The translations under genes and the position numbers were made by a program. 21,870 bases of DNA from JBBRWO01 sp964388455. Its GTDB lineage: Bacteria; Actinomycetota; Coriobacteriia; Anaerosomatales; JAAXUF01. The notes beneath the pieces were generated by a model. It had not been told where the DNA came from. It saw nothing but the letters and a program-made list of their open reading frames with translations, and made no database searches. Position 1 is the first letter of the stretch; each line of letters begins with the position of its first letter. This document shows, piece by piece, positions 1 to 7,910 of this stretch. Location of the stretch: positions 1-21,870 of the forward strand of contig CAYMAN010000031.1 in assembly GCA_964388455.1 (NCBI GenBank). Direction: 5' to 3'.

Positions 1-2
1 GT

Positions 3-28
3 TCACTGAGTGACGGGTGTCACCCGTC
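3..28. repeat. Two adjacent dyad symmetries upstream of rnpB
   Basis: Two perfect inverted repeats lie side by side: TCACT-g-AGTGA at 3-13 and GACGGGTG-t-CACCCGTC at 12-28. The one-base spacers suit a dimeric DNA-binding protein better than an RNA hairpin. They sit about 30 bases upstream of the rnpB -10 element. They could instead belong to the end of an unseen gene to the left. Confidence 0.4.
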
Positions 29-58
29 CGCACCGGTCAAGCGCTCCCCCTCCTCGGC

Positions 59-67
59 TGCTAGACT
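59..67 (+). promoter_or_regulatory. Extended -10 promoter element for rnpB
   Basis: TGC-TAGACT matches the extended -10 form TGn-TANNNT and ends 7 bases before the predicted 5' end of the RNase P RNA at about 75. No good -35 hexamer is visible 16-18 bases upstream, which is compatible with an extended -10 promoter. Support comes mostly from the correct distance to the RNA start. Confidence 0.45.
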
Positions 68-74
68 GGTTCTC

Positions 75-420
75 GGAGTGGGCTGGGCGGCCGCGCGTCG
101 GCAACGGCGTGAGGAAAGTCCGGACTCCACAGGGCAGGATGCCAGCTAACTGCTGGGCGGCGTGAGCCGACGGAAAGTGCCACAGAAAAGAAAACTCCCC
201 CGCTGGTTCGCCGGCGGGAGAAAAGCTGAAACGGTGCGGTAAGAGCGCACCAGCGTCACGGTAACGTGACGGCTTGGCAAACCCCATCCGGAGCAAGAGC
301 AAATAGGAGCGGCTAAGGTCGGCCCGACCAACGCTCGGGTATGCTCGCGCGAGGTCATCGGCGACGGTGATCCCAGATAGATGGTCGCACACGACAGAAT
401 CCGGCTTACAGGCCCACTCC
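75..420 (+). ncRNA. rnpB: RNase P RNA (bacterial type A)
   Basis: This is the catalytic RNA of ribonuclease P, which removes the 5' leader from pre-tRNAs together with the RnpA protein (not in this window). The ends were set by the P1 helix: GGAGTGGGC at 75-83 pairs with GCCCACTCC at 412-420. Recognisable conserved blocks are GAGGAAAGTCCGGACTCCAC at 111-130, the following CAGGGCAG, AGATAGATGG at about 375, and ACAGAATCCGGCTTACA at 394-410. The length of about 346 nt is normal for a type A RNA. An extended -10 element lies just upstream and a GC-rich hairpin just downstream. Reading frames across this stretch are not credible genes. Confidence 0.97.
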
Positions 421-434
421 ACCTGTGAAACCAA

Positions 435-464
435 ACGGGCGGCCCCCGAAAGAGGGCCGCCCGT
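435..464 (-). terminator. Strong GC hairpin between convergent rnpB and the secreted-protein gene
   Basis: ACGGGCGGCCC at 435-445 and GGGCCGCCCGT at 454-464 form a perfect 11-bp stem with an 8-base loop. Read leftward, the stem is followed by TTTGGTTT and lies about 25 bases past the stop codon of the 490-3186 gene, so it fits as that gene's terminator. Read rightward it begins 14 bases after the rnpB 3' end but has no T-run. It may stop transcription from both sides. Confidence 0.7.
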
Positions 465-489
465 CGCGATTCTCGGTCGTGCGCTTGTC

Positions 490-3186
490 CTAGCGAGGCA
501 CCACCTTGACGGTGTTCGTACCGGTCTTGACGAGCTCGTAGTTGCGCATGGTAGTAGAGATCTTCGACGTGGTTGTCGAATAGGCGGCCGAATCCACAGC
601 CGTGATCTGGTAGTAGTACGTCGCGCTACCGCTCGACCCGATATGGACCTTGCCGTCGCTCGCCCACTTGCCATCCCACTTGAAGCTGTTGTTACCGGCA
701 TTCTTGGTAGCAGTGAACGTCTTGCGAACCGTGCCGCCGGAATCGCGGACCTTAAGTGTCACCAGTGCCGTCTTGTTCAGGGTGAACTTGATGGTCGAAT
801 TGTCGCGGTAACCGTCACGCTTCACCGGATAGAAGATCGACGGCGTGCGCGAGAAGTTCGTCACGCGTACCGGCGTCTTGTCCAGCGTCACGTTCTTGCT
901 GACTACCGACGTCCGTCCAAGCATGTCGGTTACCGTAGCGGAGAGTACGTGAGGGCCGGCAGCGAACGAGGACAGGTCAGCAGCGTGCTTGTACGTCACC
1001 TTGTCAGAGCCCGGCGTTGTCACGGTGCCTACAGATACGCCATCCAGTCGAAAGACAACGCTCTTGACGCCTCCGAGGTCACTGGCCGAGGCGACCAGTG
1101 ACGGCTTGACCTGGATGATGGTCGCAGTGGGTGAAACCAGCTGGACCTTGGGTACGTCGGGGTCGGAGTAGAAGTATGTGCTGGCCGCGGGGCCCTTGTT
1201 GGTCGCACGATCCACTGCGACGACCGAAATCGTGTGCCTCCCCGGAGGCATATCCTCGATAGTCACAGATGAAGGCGTTCTGCCGATGACCTCATAGATA
1301 CGCCCGCCGCTGGCGCCTTCGGGCGTGACAACCTTGCCGTCAACAAGCACCTCGTAGTAGGCAACGCCGGAGAGGTCGTCATAACGATCAGCAAGCCACG
1401 TCACGTGTGCGCGTGAAGCGCTCGTCCAGCGGTTGGCATCCGAGACATCCAGGCTGGGAGAAGCCTTCAGACCAGCGACAGCGCGTGGTTTGGTCACATC
1501 GACACCAAAAGCGACCCGATTGGTGTTCTGGGGAACGTAGCCCTTCGTGGTGTACGGCAGGTAGCTGAAGTACCAGATTCCCTCATACGGCTTGGTCTCG
1601 CCACCAAGTGAGCTCTTCGGCCAACCGCCTGAAGGCGCGGACTCGATGAATACGCCCATAAGGTCGACAGTGCCCTTGAAGAAGGTCCCGGTGGCAAACG
1701 GCGAGACCGTATAGCTACTTGGCTTCGAGCCATCGATCACCGTACCGCTCGTCCGGTTGACTGCGTAGAGCAGTCCGGTCGTGAAGCCGAACTCCAGCGG
1801 ATCTGCTGAGGGGGGCGAGATTTCGAACTGCGGGAAGAGCGAGTTGCCCCAACCCTGTCGCCAGAAAGCATCCTGACTGCTCGGGTCGTCGGGGTTGGTC
1901 GATGCGCTGCCGGTGCTCGACGTGTTGAGCGACTCGTCGTCCGTGACGATGAATCCTGTCGTCGGGATTACCGTCGCTCCCAAAGTGGAAACGGTCATGG
2001 TTGTGGTCACACTGCGCCCGAGCTTGTCGGTCGCTGTTGCGCTGAGCACATGCGTTCCGGGCAGGAGTCCGGTGAGATCAGGAACAAAAGCGTAAGGCGG
2101 CGCTGTGAAAGTTGCGACGTTCTTGCCGTCCAGCGCGACCTTGACGCCGGGGTCGCCAGCGAGGTCGTGAGCGCCGACAACGACCTGCGTTCCGCGCTTC
2201 AGATATCCGTTCAGCGGGGCCAGGAACTCCACCGTGGGAGTGTCAGGGTCCGAGTAGTAGGTCGCGTTCGCCGCGACGCTTCGGTTCGTCGCCCGGTCCA
2301 CGCTGACGAGAGAGATCTTATGCTTGCCGGGAGGCATGTTCTCGATGGTGATCGAGGAAGGCATCGTGTATATGCCAAGGCCCGCCGGGTCAGTGGGCGC
2401 TGTGTACACCCGGCCCTGCTGGGGGCTCGCGGTGGATGTCGACTCGGGCAGAAACGGCTTGTCGTCGATCAGGACCTCGTAGTAGCCGACACCTGAGAGA
2501 GCGTCATATTCCTTCGGGGTCCAGCTAACGTGCATGCGCTTGAGCGGCTGCCATCCGGTCACCGGCGGCGAGTAGAGGCCGGTCCGTACAGTCAGGCCTG
2601 TGACGGGGTTAGGTGGAGTCGTGTCGATGCCGAACCCGATCTGATGGACTGCGTCGGAATAGCGGTAGGTCGAGAAGAAGCGGTAGTGCATGAACCATTG
2701 ACCCTCCACCGGTTTGGCGAGAGTGGATGGTGGCCAGGTTCCTGTCGGCGGATTCTGGAAGATTCCCTCGATGTCGAGGGTGTTGTTCGCGTTGGTGCCA
2801 TACGGCCCCGTGTTGTTGGTGGTTCCACCGAAAGAGGCGCGGTAGTAGTTGTCCGGCAGCACCCGGTCGATTATCACGTCCGAGAGCGCTCCTGTGGCCT
2901 CGCCCGAATCGGTTCGATCCACGGAGTACAGCATGCCGATGATGTAGCCATCTTTCTTGTCGTCCATGCCCGAGGGAGGAAGAAGCGCGAAGTCAGGAGT
3001 TAGCGTACGGCCCCATCCCTGACGCCACCAGTGGTCCACGCCCGCCCCGGGATTCGACGAGGTGAACGCGTGGATTCCGTCTGCGGGCTCGTCGTCTAAG
3101 CCCGCAAACGCGGAAGTAGCGGATACACCCAGTAGCAGGCATGCCGCCGCCAGAAGAACGAAACCCCTGCGAAGCTGCTGTCTCAT
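490..3186 (-). CDS. Secreted protein with duplicated beta-rich module and FlgD-like C-terminal domain
   Basis: The 898-residue product begins with a clear signal peptide: basic MRQQLRR, a hydrophobic core to about residue 24, and likely cleavage after SAFA (residue 28). The body is a long direct duplication. Unit A (about 43-400) and unit B (about 428-768) share WRQGWG (54-59 and 442-447), SGV-YYEVL-D (231 and 606), YSDPD-P-V (311 and 673) and HVLSAT-TD-LGR (379 and 746). Each unit ends in an Ig-like fold. Residues about 776-880 resemble the FlgD-type Ig domain, with the ending pattern NSFKWDGKW and YYYQITA. No LPXTG, SLH repeat or catalytic motif is visible, so it is probably an exported surface or cell-wall-associated protein of unknown role. 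The ATG at 3186 has GGAGAAG seven bases upstream. The gene starts 82 bp after the chelatase gene on the same strand. Confidence 0.85.
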   Translation of the reverse strand: MRQQLRRGFVLLAAACLLLGVSATSAFAGLDDEPADGIHAFTSSNPGAGVDHWWRQGWGRTLTPDFALLPPSGMDDKKDGYIIGMLYSVDRTDSGEATGALSDVIIDRVLPDNYYRASFGGTTNNTGPYGTNANNTLDIEGIFQNPPTGTWPPSTLAKPVEGQWFMHYRFFSTYRYSDAVHQIGFGIDTTPPNPVTGLTVRTGLYSPPVTGWQPLKRMHVSWTPKEYDALSGVGYYEVLIDDKPFLPESTSTASPQQGRVYTAPTDPAGLGIYTMPSSITIENMPPGKHKISLVSVDRATNRSVAANATYYSDPDTPTVEFLAPLNGYLKRGTQVVVGAHDLAGDPGVKVALDGKNVATFTAPPYAFVPDLTGLLPGTHVLSATATDKLGRSVTTTMTVSTLGATVIPTTGFIVTDDESLNTSSTGSASTNPDDPSSQDAFWRQGWGNSLFPQFEISPPSADPLEFGFTTGLLYAVNRTSGTVIDGSKPSSYTVSPFATGTFFKGTVDLMGVFIESAPSGGWPKSSLGGETKPYEGIWYFSYLPYTTKGYVPQNTNRVAFGVDVTKPRAVAGLKASPSLDVSDANRWTSASRAHVTWLADRYDDLSGVAYYEVLVDGKVVTPEGASGGRIYEVIGRTPSSVTIEDMPPGRHTISVVAVDRATNKGPAASTYFYSDPDVPKVQLVSPTATIIQVKPSLVASASDLGGVKSVVFRLDGVSVGTVTTPGSDKVTYKHAADLSSFAAGPHVLSATVTDMLGRTSVVSKNVTLDKTPVRVTNFSRTPSIFYPVKRDGYRDNSTIKFTLNKTALVTLKVRDSGGTVRKTFTATKNAGNNSFKWDGKWASDGKVHIGSSGSATYYYQITAVDSAAYSTTTSKISTTMRNYELVKTGTNTVKVVPR

Positions 3187-3233
3187 GGCCAGACTTCTCC
3201 TCGATCGATGACTACTACAGTTTCTGGCATTGC

Positions 3234-3261
3234 ACGCAAAGAGTGTATCGGCTTTTTGCGT
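3234..3261. repeat. Inverted repeat in the 82-bp gap before the secreted-protein gene
   Basis: ACGCAAA at 3234-3240 is the reverse complement of TTTGCGT at 3255-3261, with 14 bases between. It starts 7 bases past the stop of the upstream chelatase gene. Neither strand has a following T-run, so a rho-independent terminator is unlikely. It may be a regulatory dyad or an mRNA hairpin in the leader of the secreted-protein gene. Confidence 0.35.
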
Positions 3262-3268
3262 CTTTTGC

Positions 3269-5257
3269 TTACTTGCCGACCAGCAATCGTTGTCGCACGG
3301 TCTCGCTGATCACTTCGCCTGTCAACGACGCGACCTTCACGTACTCGGCGCCCGCCTCACGCGCGAGCTCCCGTGCTGCGGCCGAACTACTGCTCTGCCC
3401 GCCGGTGTCCAGCAGTACCGCATTCACGCGACCTGCCCGGACTCGAGTCGCTGCCTGCTTGGCGTCCTCACTCCCGATGCCCCCATTGATTCCGACGTTC
3501 GCGCGGCCATCGGTGACCAAAACGAGCCAAGGGACGACGTCTGGTGATCGGCGTTTCTCGGAGTCGATCAGCTCGAGTGCTCGGATGAGACCTGCCGCCA
3601 GCGGCGTTGCTCCCCCAGTTGGTAGCCGACGCAGCTTCAGATTCGCAAGTTCGACGCTTCCCGTCGGCGCGAGAACGACCTCGGCCGATTCGCCACGAAA
3701 TGATATGACCGAGACACGATCCCGTCGTTGGTACGCGTCCACCAGCAAGTCGAGAACGGCGGCCTTGGCAGCCTCCATGCGCGACGAGGCTCCCATGGAG
3801 CCGCTCGCGTCCACGCAAAATACGATAGATGCCCCCACTTTGCGGGTTCTGACTTTGCTCTGGACGTCTGACGGAGCGATTGATATGGCAAGGTCACCCG
3901 TGCCGGCACGAGCGATCTGATACGGCGCCGCGGCCCGAATCGAAGCATCCAACGCAACATCAGATACGCCGACACCCGGTCGGGCCGGCTCTGAACGGGA
4001 ATATCGTCCGTGGCTGTCCGCCGCCACCGTCTCTTGTCGGCGACCTGCGATTGAACGCCGGGCCCGATCAAGGGGCTGCTCAAATACCGCTCGTGCCAAG
4101 TCGAGATTCTCGGCGGCATCCGCGGTCGATCCGCCACCGTCGAAGATGCTCGTCTGGCCGTCACCCGGTGTGGCAGACACCGTCTCCCCAGCCTGCTCGG
4201 CGCCTTCCTCGGTGCCGAGTGCTCGGTTGATGAGTGCCGAGAGCGCCGTGGCATCGAGTCGCGGCTCGTCGAACAACGTGCGCCGGAGCCGATGCGCGAG
4301 TACAAGCGGAGCGACGCGCGCCACATCGGTCATCTCGACGACAGTGCGTCCCTCCAGGGCGGCGTTTGCCGCAGCCGCCCTCACCATCACTTGATCAGCA
4401 CGGTGTCCGTCGACCCCTGCGGTCAGCGCCAGATTGGCGATCGCGTAGAGCAGCTCGTCTTGAACCTCGATGCTTGGGAGGCGCAGGCGGGCATGCTTGA
4501 TGCTCGCCGAGAGGATGTCTTCCGGCTCCGCCCACACTCGCTCGAACGCGCCGGGATCCTCTTCGAAGTCACGCCTGCGCCTGACGATCTCGACACGGGA
4601 TTCAGGCTCCCGCACGCCCTCGACATCCACGCACAAACCGAATCGGTCGAGTAGCTGCGGACGAATCTCGCCCTCTTCCGGGTTCATTGTACCCACGAGG
4701 ATGAAGCGTGCGGGGTGCGTGAAGGAGACCCCCTCGCGCTCGATGGTGTTGACCCCCATCGCTGCTGCGTCGAGTAGTGTATCGACGAGATGATCATCGA
4801 GTAGATTGACCTCGTCTACGTAGAGTATCGATCGGTTCGCAAGCGCGAGCAGCCCCGGCTCGTACACCCGCTCACCGTGCTTCAGCGCGTGCTCAAGGTC
4901 GAGCGAACCGATCAATCTGTCCTCAGTCGCGGAAACGGGCAGATCGACTACACGCGCGGCCCGCTTCGACTTGGGGAGCTGACCTGACTCACGTCGTGTA
5001 CGACACTCGGTGCACCACACTCCGGGATCGGCGGGATCACACGAGAATCGACATCCCTCGACCACATCAACGGGAGGGAGCACCGCAGCCAACGCGCGCA
5101 CTGCGGTGGACTTTGCCGTGCCCTTCTCTCCTCTGATGAGAACACCGCCGACGCGTGAGTCGACGGCGTTCAGCAACAGCGCGAGCTTTAGGGTCTCCTG
5201 GCCAACGATGGCAGAGAACGGAAAGGTGCGAGAAGGACGTCTCGACAAACCCGTCAT
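3269..5257 (-). CDS. Fused AAA+/VWA metal chelatase subunit (ChlI-ChlD / cobaltochelatase type)
   Basis: The 662-residue protein combines an ATPase subunit (ChlI/BchI-like) with a VWA metal-ion-dependent adhesion domain (ChlD/BchD-like), the arrangement of putative cobaltochelatase or magnesium chelatase ATPase subunits. Walker A is GEKGTAKST (43-51), Walker B ILYVDE (144-149), and the conserved MNPEEGEIRPQLLDRF is at 191-206. A four-cysteine insert C-x3-C-x8-C-x2-C at 69-85, probably a metal site, is typical of the cobalamin-type version. A Pro/Gly/Asp-rich linker runs from about 345 to 440. The VWA MIDAS signature DASGS is at 483-487, with T551 and TDG at 582-584. The frame is open further upstream, but ATG at 5257 is chosen because it lies one base after the stop of the upstream gene, which implies translational coupling. 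The large catalytic subunit (CobN/ChlH) is not in the window, so the metal is unproven. Confidence 0.88.
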   Translation of the reverse strand: MTGLSRRPSRTFPFSAIVGQETLKLALLLNAVDSRVGGVLIRGEKGTAKSTAVRALAAVLPPVDVVEGCRFSCDPADPGVWCTECRTRRESGQLPKSKRAARVVDLPVSATEDRLIGSLDLEHALKHGERVYEPGLLALANRSILYVDEVNLLDDHLVDTLLDAAAMGVNTIEREGVSFTHPARFILVGTMNPEEGEIRPQLLDRFGLCVDVEGVREPESRVEIVRRRRDFEEDPGAFERVWAEPEDILSASIKHARLRLPSIEVQDELLYAIANLALTAGVDGHRADQVMVRAAAANAALEGRTVVEMTDVARVAPLVLAHRLRRTLFDEPRLDATALSALINRALGTEEGAEQAGETVSATPGDGQTSIFDGGGSTADAAENLDLARAVFEQPLDRARRSIAGRRQETVAADSHGRYSRSEPARPGVGVSDVALDASIRAAAPYQIARAGTGDLAISIAPSDVQSKVRTRKVGASIVFCVDASGSMGASSRMEAAKAAVLDLLVDAYQRRDRVSVISFRGESAEVVLAPTGSVELANLKLRRLPTGGATPLAAGLIRALELIDSEKRRSPDVVPWLVLVTDGRANVGINGGIGSEDAKQAATRVRAGRVNAVLLDTGGQSSSSAAARELAREAGAEYVKVASLTGEVISETVRQRLLVGK

Positions 5258-5258
5258 A

Positions 5259-6506
5259 TCAGCGCCACTGGAAGCTGCCGCAGTCCTTCGGGTGACGCTG
5301 ATCCCTGTTCGGGCAGGTGTCTTCGTAGATGCAATCCTCGCAGGTGTACTGGTCCATCTCAGCTGTATCCGGCGAAGACTCGGTCGCATCGGCAACCGGT
5401 ACCGCTCCGATGTCGAGGATGAAATCCGAGAGGTCACGATCGTCAGTGCCCTCGACAACCGCGGAGTCAGCCTCTTCCTGAATTGACTCGGCGGCGTCGA
5501 CAAGTGAGTCGAGCGGGAAAATGTCGGCCGCGTCTCCGACCACCGGTACTGCGAATCCGGATGAGCTCGGCACGAACGGAGCCACTTGGCTGTCTGCCGA
5601 GCCCATCGACTCCACTGGCGCGGAGACTTCGACAGTGTCGGTGGATGTGGCATCCTCACGCGGCTCCGAGTAGGCACCCATGATCATCGGGCGCGCAGTG
5701 GCGAAAGTCTCGTCATCGATCGAACCACGCAGAATCGAAGCGTCGTCAAGCGACGGCTCCTCCAGATCGCTGATCACGAAGGCGATCTCAGGAGATATCG
5801 CCGGCTCGACCTCGGCTGCGACGTCCCAGGGCCATTCTTTCTCAACCGTGGGCGCAGACTCGACTGTCGATTCGACCGGGAGTTCGTCCTCGGATACGGC
5901 GACGTCCTCCCCATCGATCGCGTCTTCCGGCTCGGTCGCAGTCGCGTCTGCCGGCTCGGTCTCAGGCAGCGGATCTGATGCTGTTTCGGGGTCTGCAGCG
6001 CCAATGGACTCCGGTGCGACGATGCCCTCGGCTTCCATCTGCGCAGCAGTACGCGACAGCGCCGCCTTAAGCGCATCTGCCGGATTCGCCTGCTCCTCGG
6101 CCTCGAACTCTTCCATGATGGCATCTGCCAGCGCAGGGTCTTCCACGGTCAGGACGGCGTCGGTCGAGGCATCTTCATCGACCGTCATCTCGGGCTCGGT
6201 CTCCGGAGTCGCCACGACCTCGTCGACGACGATCGACTCGAGCGGCTCAACATCAGGTTCGGGGACGACCACCACGTCCGAGTCGGGCATGATCGCAGGA
6301 TCGGTCGGCGCGGTCTGCGGGCGTACCAAGAGGACCGGCGTGCCGGAGTCTGTATCCAGGAGCAGCACCTCGGCATCCCAGAGTTCAAAACCAGGCTCGG
6401 CGGTCACACGCGACAAAGCAGCCAAGGCCTCCTGACGCGATGAGAACGTGTTGGGACACAGAAGATTGAGTGTGTCATCAACGCGTCCGAGCAGGAAGAA
6501 TGCCAT
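5259..6506 (-). CDS. Highly acidic protein with N-terminal globular region and C-terminal four-cysteine motif
   Basis: I do not recognise a named family for this 415-residue protein. Residues 1-66 look globular, with alternating hydrophobic segments (MAFFLLGRVDD..., ELWDAEVLLLD). Residues about 67-380 are a low-complexity stretch very rich in Glu, Asp, Ala, Val and Pro and probably disordered. The end is a compact C-x2-C-x5-C-x10-C motif (C389, C392, C398, C409) closing with GSFQWR, a plausible zinc or iron-sulphur site. No signal peptide is seen. The ATG at 6506 follows AGAGAGG at proper spacing. Its stop is one base before the chelatase start, so the two are probably co-translated and the protein may assist the chelatase, but that is inference. 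A promoter candidate lies at 6564-6592. Confidence 0.8.
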   Translation of the reverse strand: MAFFLLGRVDDTLNLLCPNTFSSRQEALAALSRVTAEPGFELWDAEVLLLDTDSGTPVLLVRPQTAPTDPAIMPDSDVVVVPEPDVEPLESIVVDEVVATPETEPEMTVDEDASTDAVLTVEDPALADAIMEEFEAEEQANPADALKAALSRTAAQMEAEGIVAPESIGAADPETASDPLPETEPADATATEPEDAIDGEDVAVSEDELPVESTVESAPTVEKEWPWDVAAEVEPAISPEIAFVISDLEEPSLDDASILRGSIDDETFATARPMIMGAYSEPREDATSTDTVEVSAPVESMGSADSQVAPFVPSSSGFAVPVVGDAADIFPLDSLVDAAESIQEEADSAVVEGTDDRDLSDFILDIGAVPVADATESSPDTAEMDQYTCEDCIYEDTCPNRDQRHPKDCGSFQWR

Positions 6507-6563
6507 CGTCGACCTCTCTAGAATCAGTGTGCCGTTGCGCAGTAAGAATCGTGGTTCATGACC

Positions 6564-6592
6564 ATCCTAGAACGGCAGTCCAGTGCGAGCAA
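6564..6592 (-). promoter_or_regulatory. Candidate promoter for the acidic-protein/chelatase pair
   Basis: Reading leftward, TTGCTC (6592-6587) and TAGGAT (6569-6564) are separated by exactly 17 bases. They lie about 58 bases upstream of the ATG at 6506, in a 107-bp gap. The -35 match is only moderate. Confidence 0.4.
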
Positions 6593-6613
6593 CCCGGACA
6601 GTCGCGCCGTCCA

Positions 6614-7486
6614 CTACGTCTGTGACGACGCGCACTCCTCGCGGAGCCTCTTCAGCCGATCTATGTTCTCCCGGTCTTTTTGTGGAACCTCTCCTGGCAT
6701 CTCAGTGACGACGCAGACATCCGTCAGCTGAGGTACGCACACCATCGCCCGAAATCCCTCCGTGCCGATGAACCCGTCACCTATCCAGGCGTGACGATCC
6801 CGCTTCGACCCTCGATCGAAAAGGCAGTCATTGGCATGAATCAGGCCGAGTCGACCAACTCCGCAGCAGCCATCTATGCCTTCGATCACCTCACGCCAAC
6901 CTTCCGCGGAGTCCACGGGCATCCCGTACGCCCACGCGTGACACGTGTCCAGGCACACTCCCAGTCGATCGACAGGCAGCTGCGCGGCGCCGAGACACGC
7001 GCCGAGTTCCTCGAAGTTCGAACCGTAGGTGCGACCGGCACCTGCGGTGTTCTCCAGCAGGAGCCGTGTATGACAGGCATCACCGCCCGCGAGTTCGAAC
7101 GCGCGAACCACTGCCTCCCCCACCCGCGCCGCAGCCGCTGCGGAGTTCCCTTCAGGGTCGTTACCGATGTGACTGACGACACCGGCCGCACCGAGCAGAC
7201 TTCCGCGAACCAGCTCGTCGGCAAGCGCTGCTATGGACTTCTCTCGAAGCACCGGGTCGGATGTCGCCGGATTGATGAGATACGAGGTGTGAGTGAAGAT
7301 CGGGCCGAACCCTCTCGTCTCACGGTCCGCCCTAAAACGAGCGGCGACCTCGGGGTCGATCGCCGAAGCGCGCCACTGCCGTGGGCTCTTGGCGAATAGC
7401 TGGGCACACTCGCAACCGACGGATTCCGCGTACGCGAGCGCCTTGGCATAGCCGCCTGACACTGAGATGTGGGCACCGAGGAGCAT
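6614..7486 (-). CDS. nfo: Endonuclease IV (AP endonuclease)
   Basis: This 290-residue protein is a trinuclear-zinc AP endonuclease that cleaves DNA 5' of abasic sites in base excision repair. All nine expected metal ligands can be placed: H66, H106, E145, D180, H183, H217, D230, H232 and E262, within the motifs HTSYLIN, LLENTAG, CLDTCHAWAYG, LIHANDC, KRDRHAWIG and TEMPG. The length is normal for the family (about 280-300). The ATG at 7486 is preceded by AAAGGA. The gene lies 69 bp downstream of the DUF190 gene on the same strand and could be the last gene of a coaBC-DUF190-nfo transcript. No break or missing residue is seen. Confidence 0.95.
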   Translation of the reverse strand: MLLGAHISVSGGYAKALAYAESVGCECAQLFAKSPRQWRASAIDPEVAARFRADRETRGFGPIFTHTSYLINPATSDPVLREKSIAALADELVRGSLLGAAGVVSHIGNDPEGNSAAAAARVGEAVVRAFELAGGDACHTRLLLENTAGAGRTYGSNFEELGACLGAAQLPVDRLGVCLDTCHAWAYGMPVDSAEGWREVIEGIDGCCGVGRLGLIHANDCLFDRGSKRDRHAWIGDGFIGTEGFRAMVCVPQLTDVCVVTEMPGEVPQKDRENIDRLKRLREECASSQT

Positions 7487-7555
7487 CGCTTGGTCCTTTC
7501 GAGCGATTAAGGGCGTTCAGAGAAGCCGTGCGCCCAGCATGAGAACGCGCAGAAC

Positions 7556-7909
7556 CTAGTCCACGCAGTCACCCTCGGCGCAGTAGTGAACGACCTTGAT
7601 GTCCTCGAGAGTTACCATGCCCGCCTGGATCATGGTTGACCACACCGCAGCCAGGGCGGTGATGCGCTGCGGCTCGTCTATCACCGTGACAAGAACCGGG
7701 CAGTCAGTCGACATCCTAAGAGCGTGCTTGGCGACGTCACGCGACGACGCCCCGTACCCGACCATACCGCGCAGTGCAGTCGCGCCCGCGCATCCCTGCG
7801 TGCGTGCTTGATCGATCAGCGCTTGGTAGAGCGGCTTCTCGTTGTAGATCATGTCCTCGCCAACGTACGCCGAAAGGCGCTTGGCCGGTCCTTCGAGCTT
7901 GTGCGTCAT
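7556..7909 (-). CDS. DUF190 family protein (PII-like fold)
   Basis: The 117-residue product matches the DUF190 pattern: RLSAYVGED near the N-terminus, then KPLYQALIDQAR, GATALRGMVGYGASS at the core, PVLVTVIDE, and a final VTLEDIKVVHY. Members have a PII/GlnB-like ferredoxin fold. Their ligand and role are mostly unknown, though some occur beside fluoride or ion transport genes. The C-terminus carries two cysteines (YCAEGDCVD). The start at 7909 is preferred over a longer frame to 7954 because AAGGGA lies about 8 bases upstream and the ATG falls one base after the coaBC stop. This coupling suggests co-translation with coaBC, and perhaps a sensory or regulatory role in that context (inference). 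Confidence 0.88.
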   Translation of the reverse strand: MTHKLEGPAKRLSAYVGEDMIYNEKPLYQALIDQARTQGCAGATALRGMVGYGASSRDVAKHALRMSTDCPVLVTVIDEPQRITALAAVWSTMIQAGMVTLEDIKVVHYCAEGDCVD

Positions 7910-7910
7910 G

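Noticed and set aside
3..701. Open frames on both strands across the RNase P RNA region
   Set aside because: They run through the conserved structural RNA, have no family likeness or ribosome site, and one also overlaps the end of the secreted-protein gene.
3210..3268. GACGCAAAAAGCC resembling part of a cyclic-di-GMP (GEMM) riboswitch before the secreted-protein gene
   Set aside because: Only one short block resembles the motif. The gap of 82 bp is too short and the other conserved blocks and paired helices are absent.
5258..5677. 140-residue N-terminal extension of the chelatase frame
   Set aside because: It overlaps the acidic-protein gene in another frame, shows no chelatase similarity, and the coupled ATG at 5257 fits the family start.
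5680..6435. Plus-strand 251-residue serine-rich open frame
   Set aside because: It is antisense to the acidic protein. Glu/Asp/Ala codons read in reverse give Ser/Gly-rich shadows, and there is no independent support.
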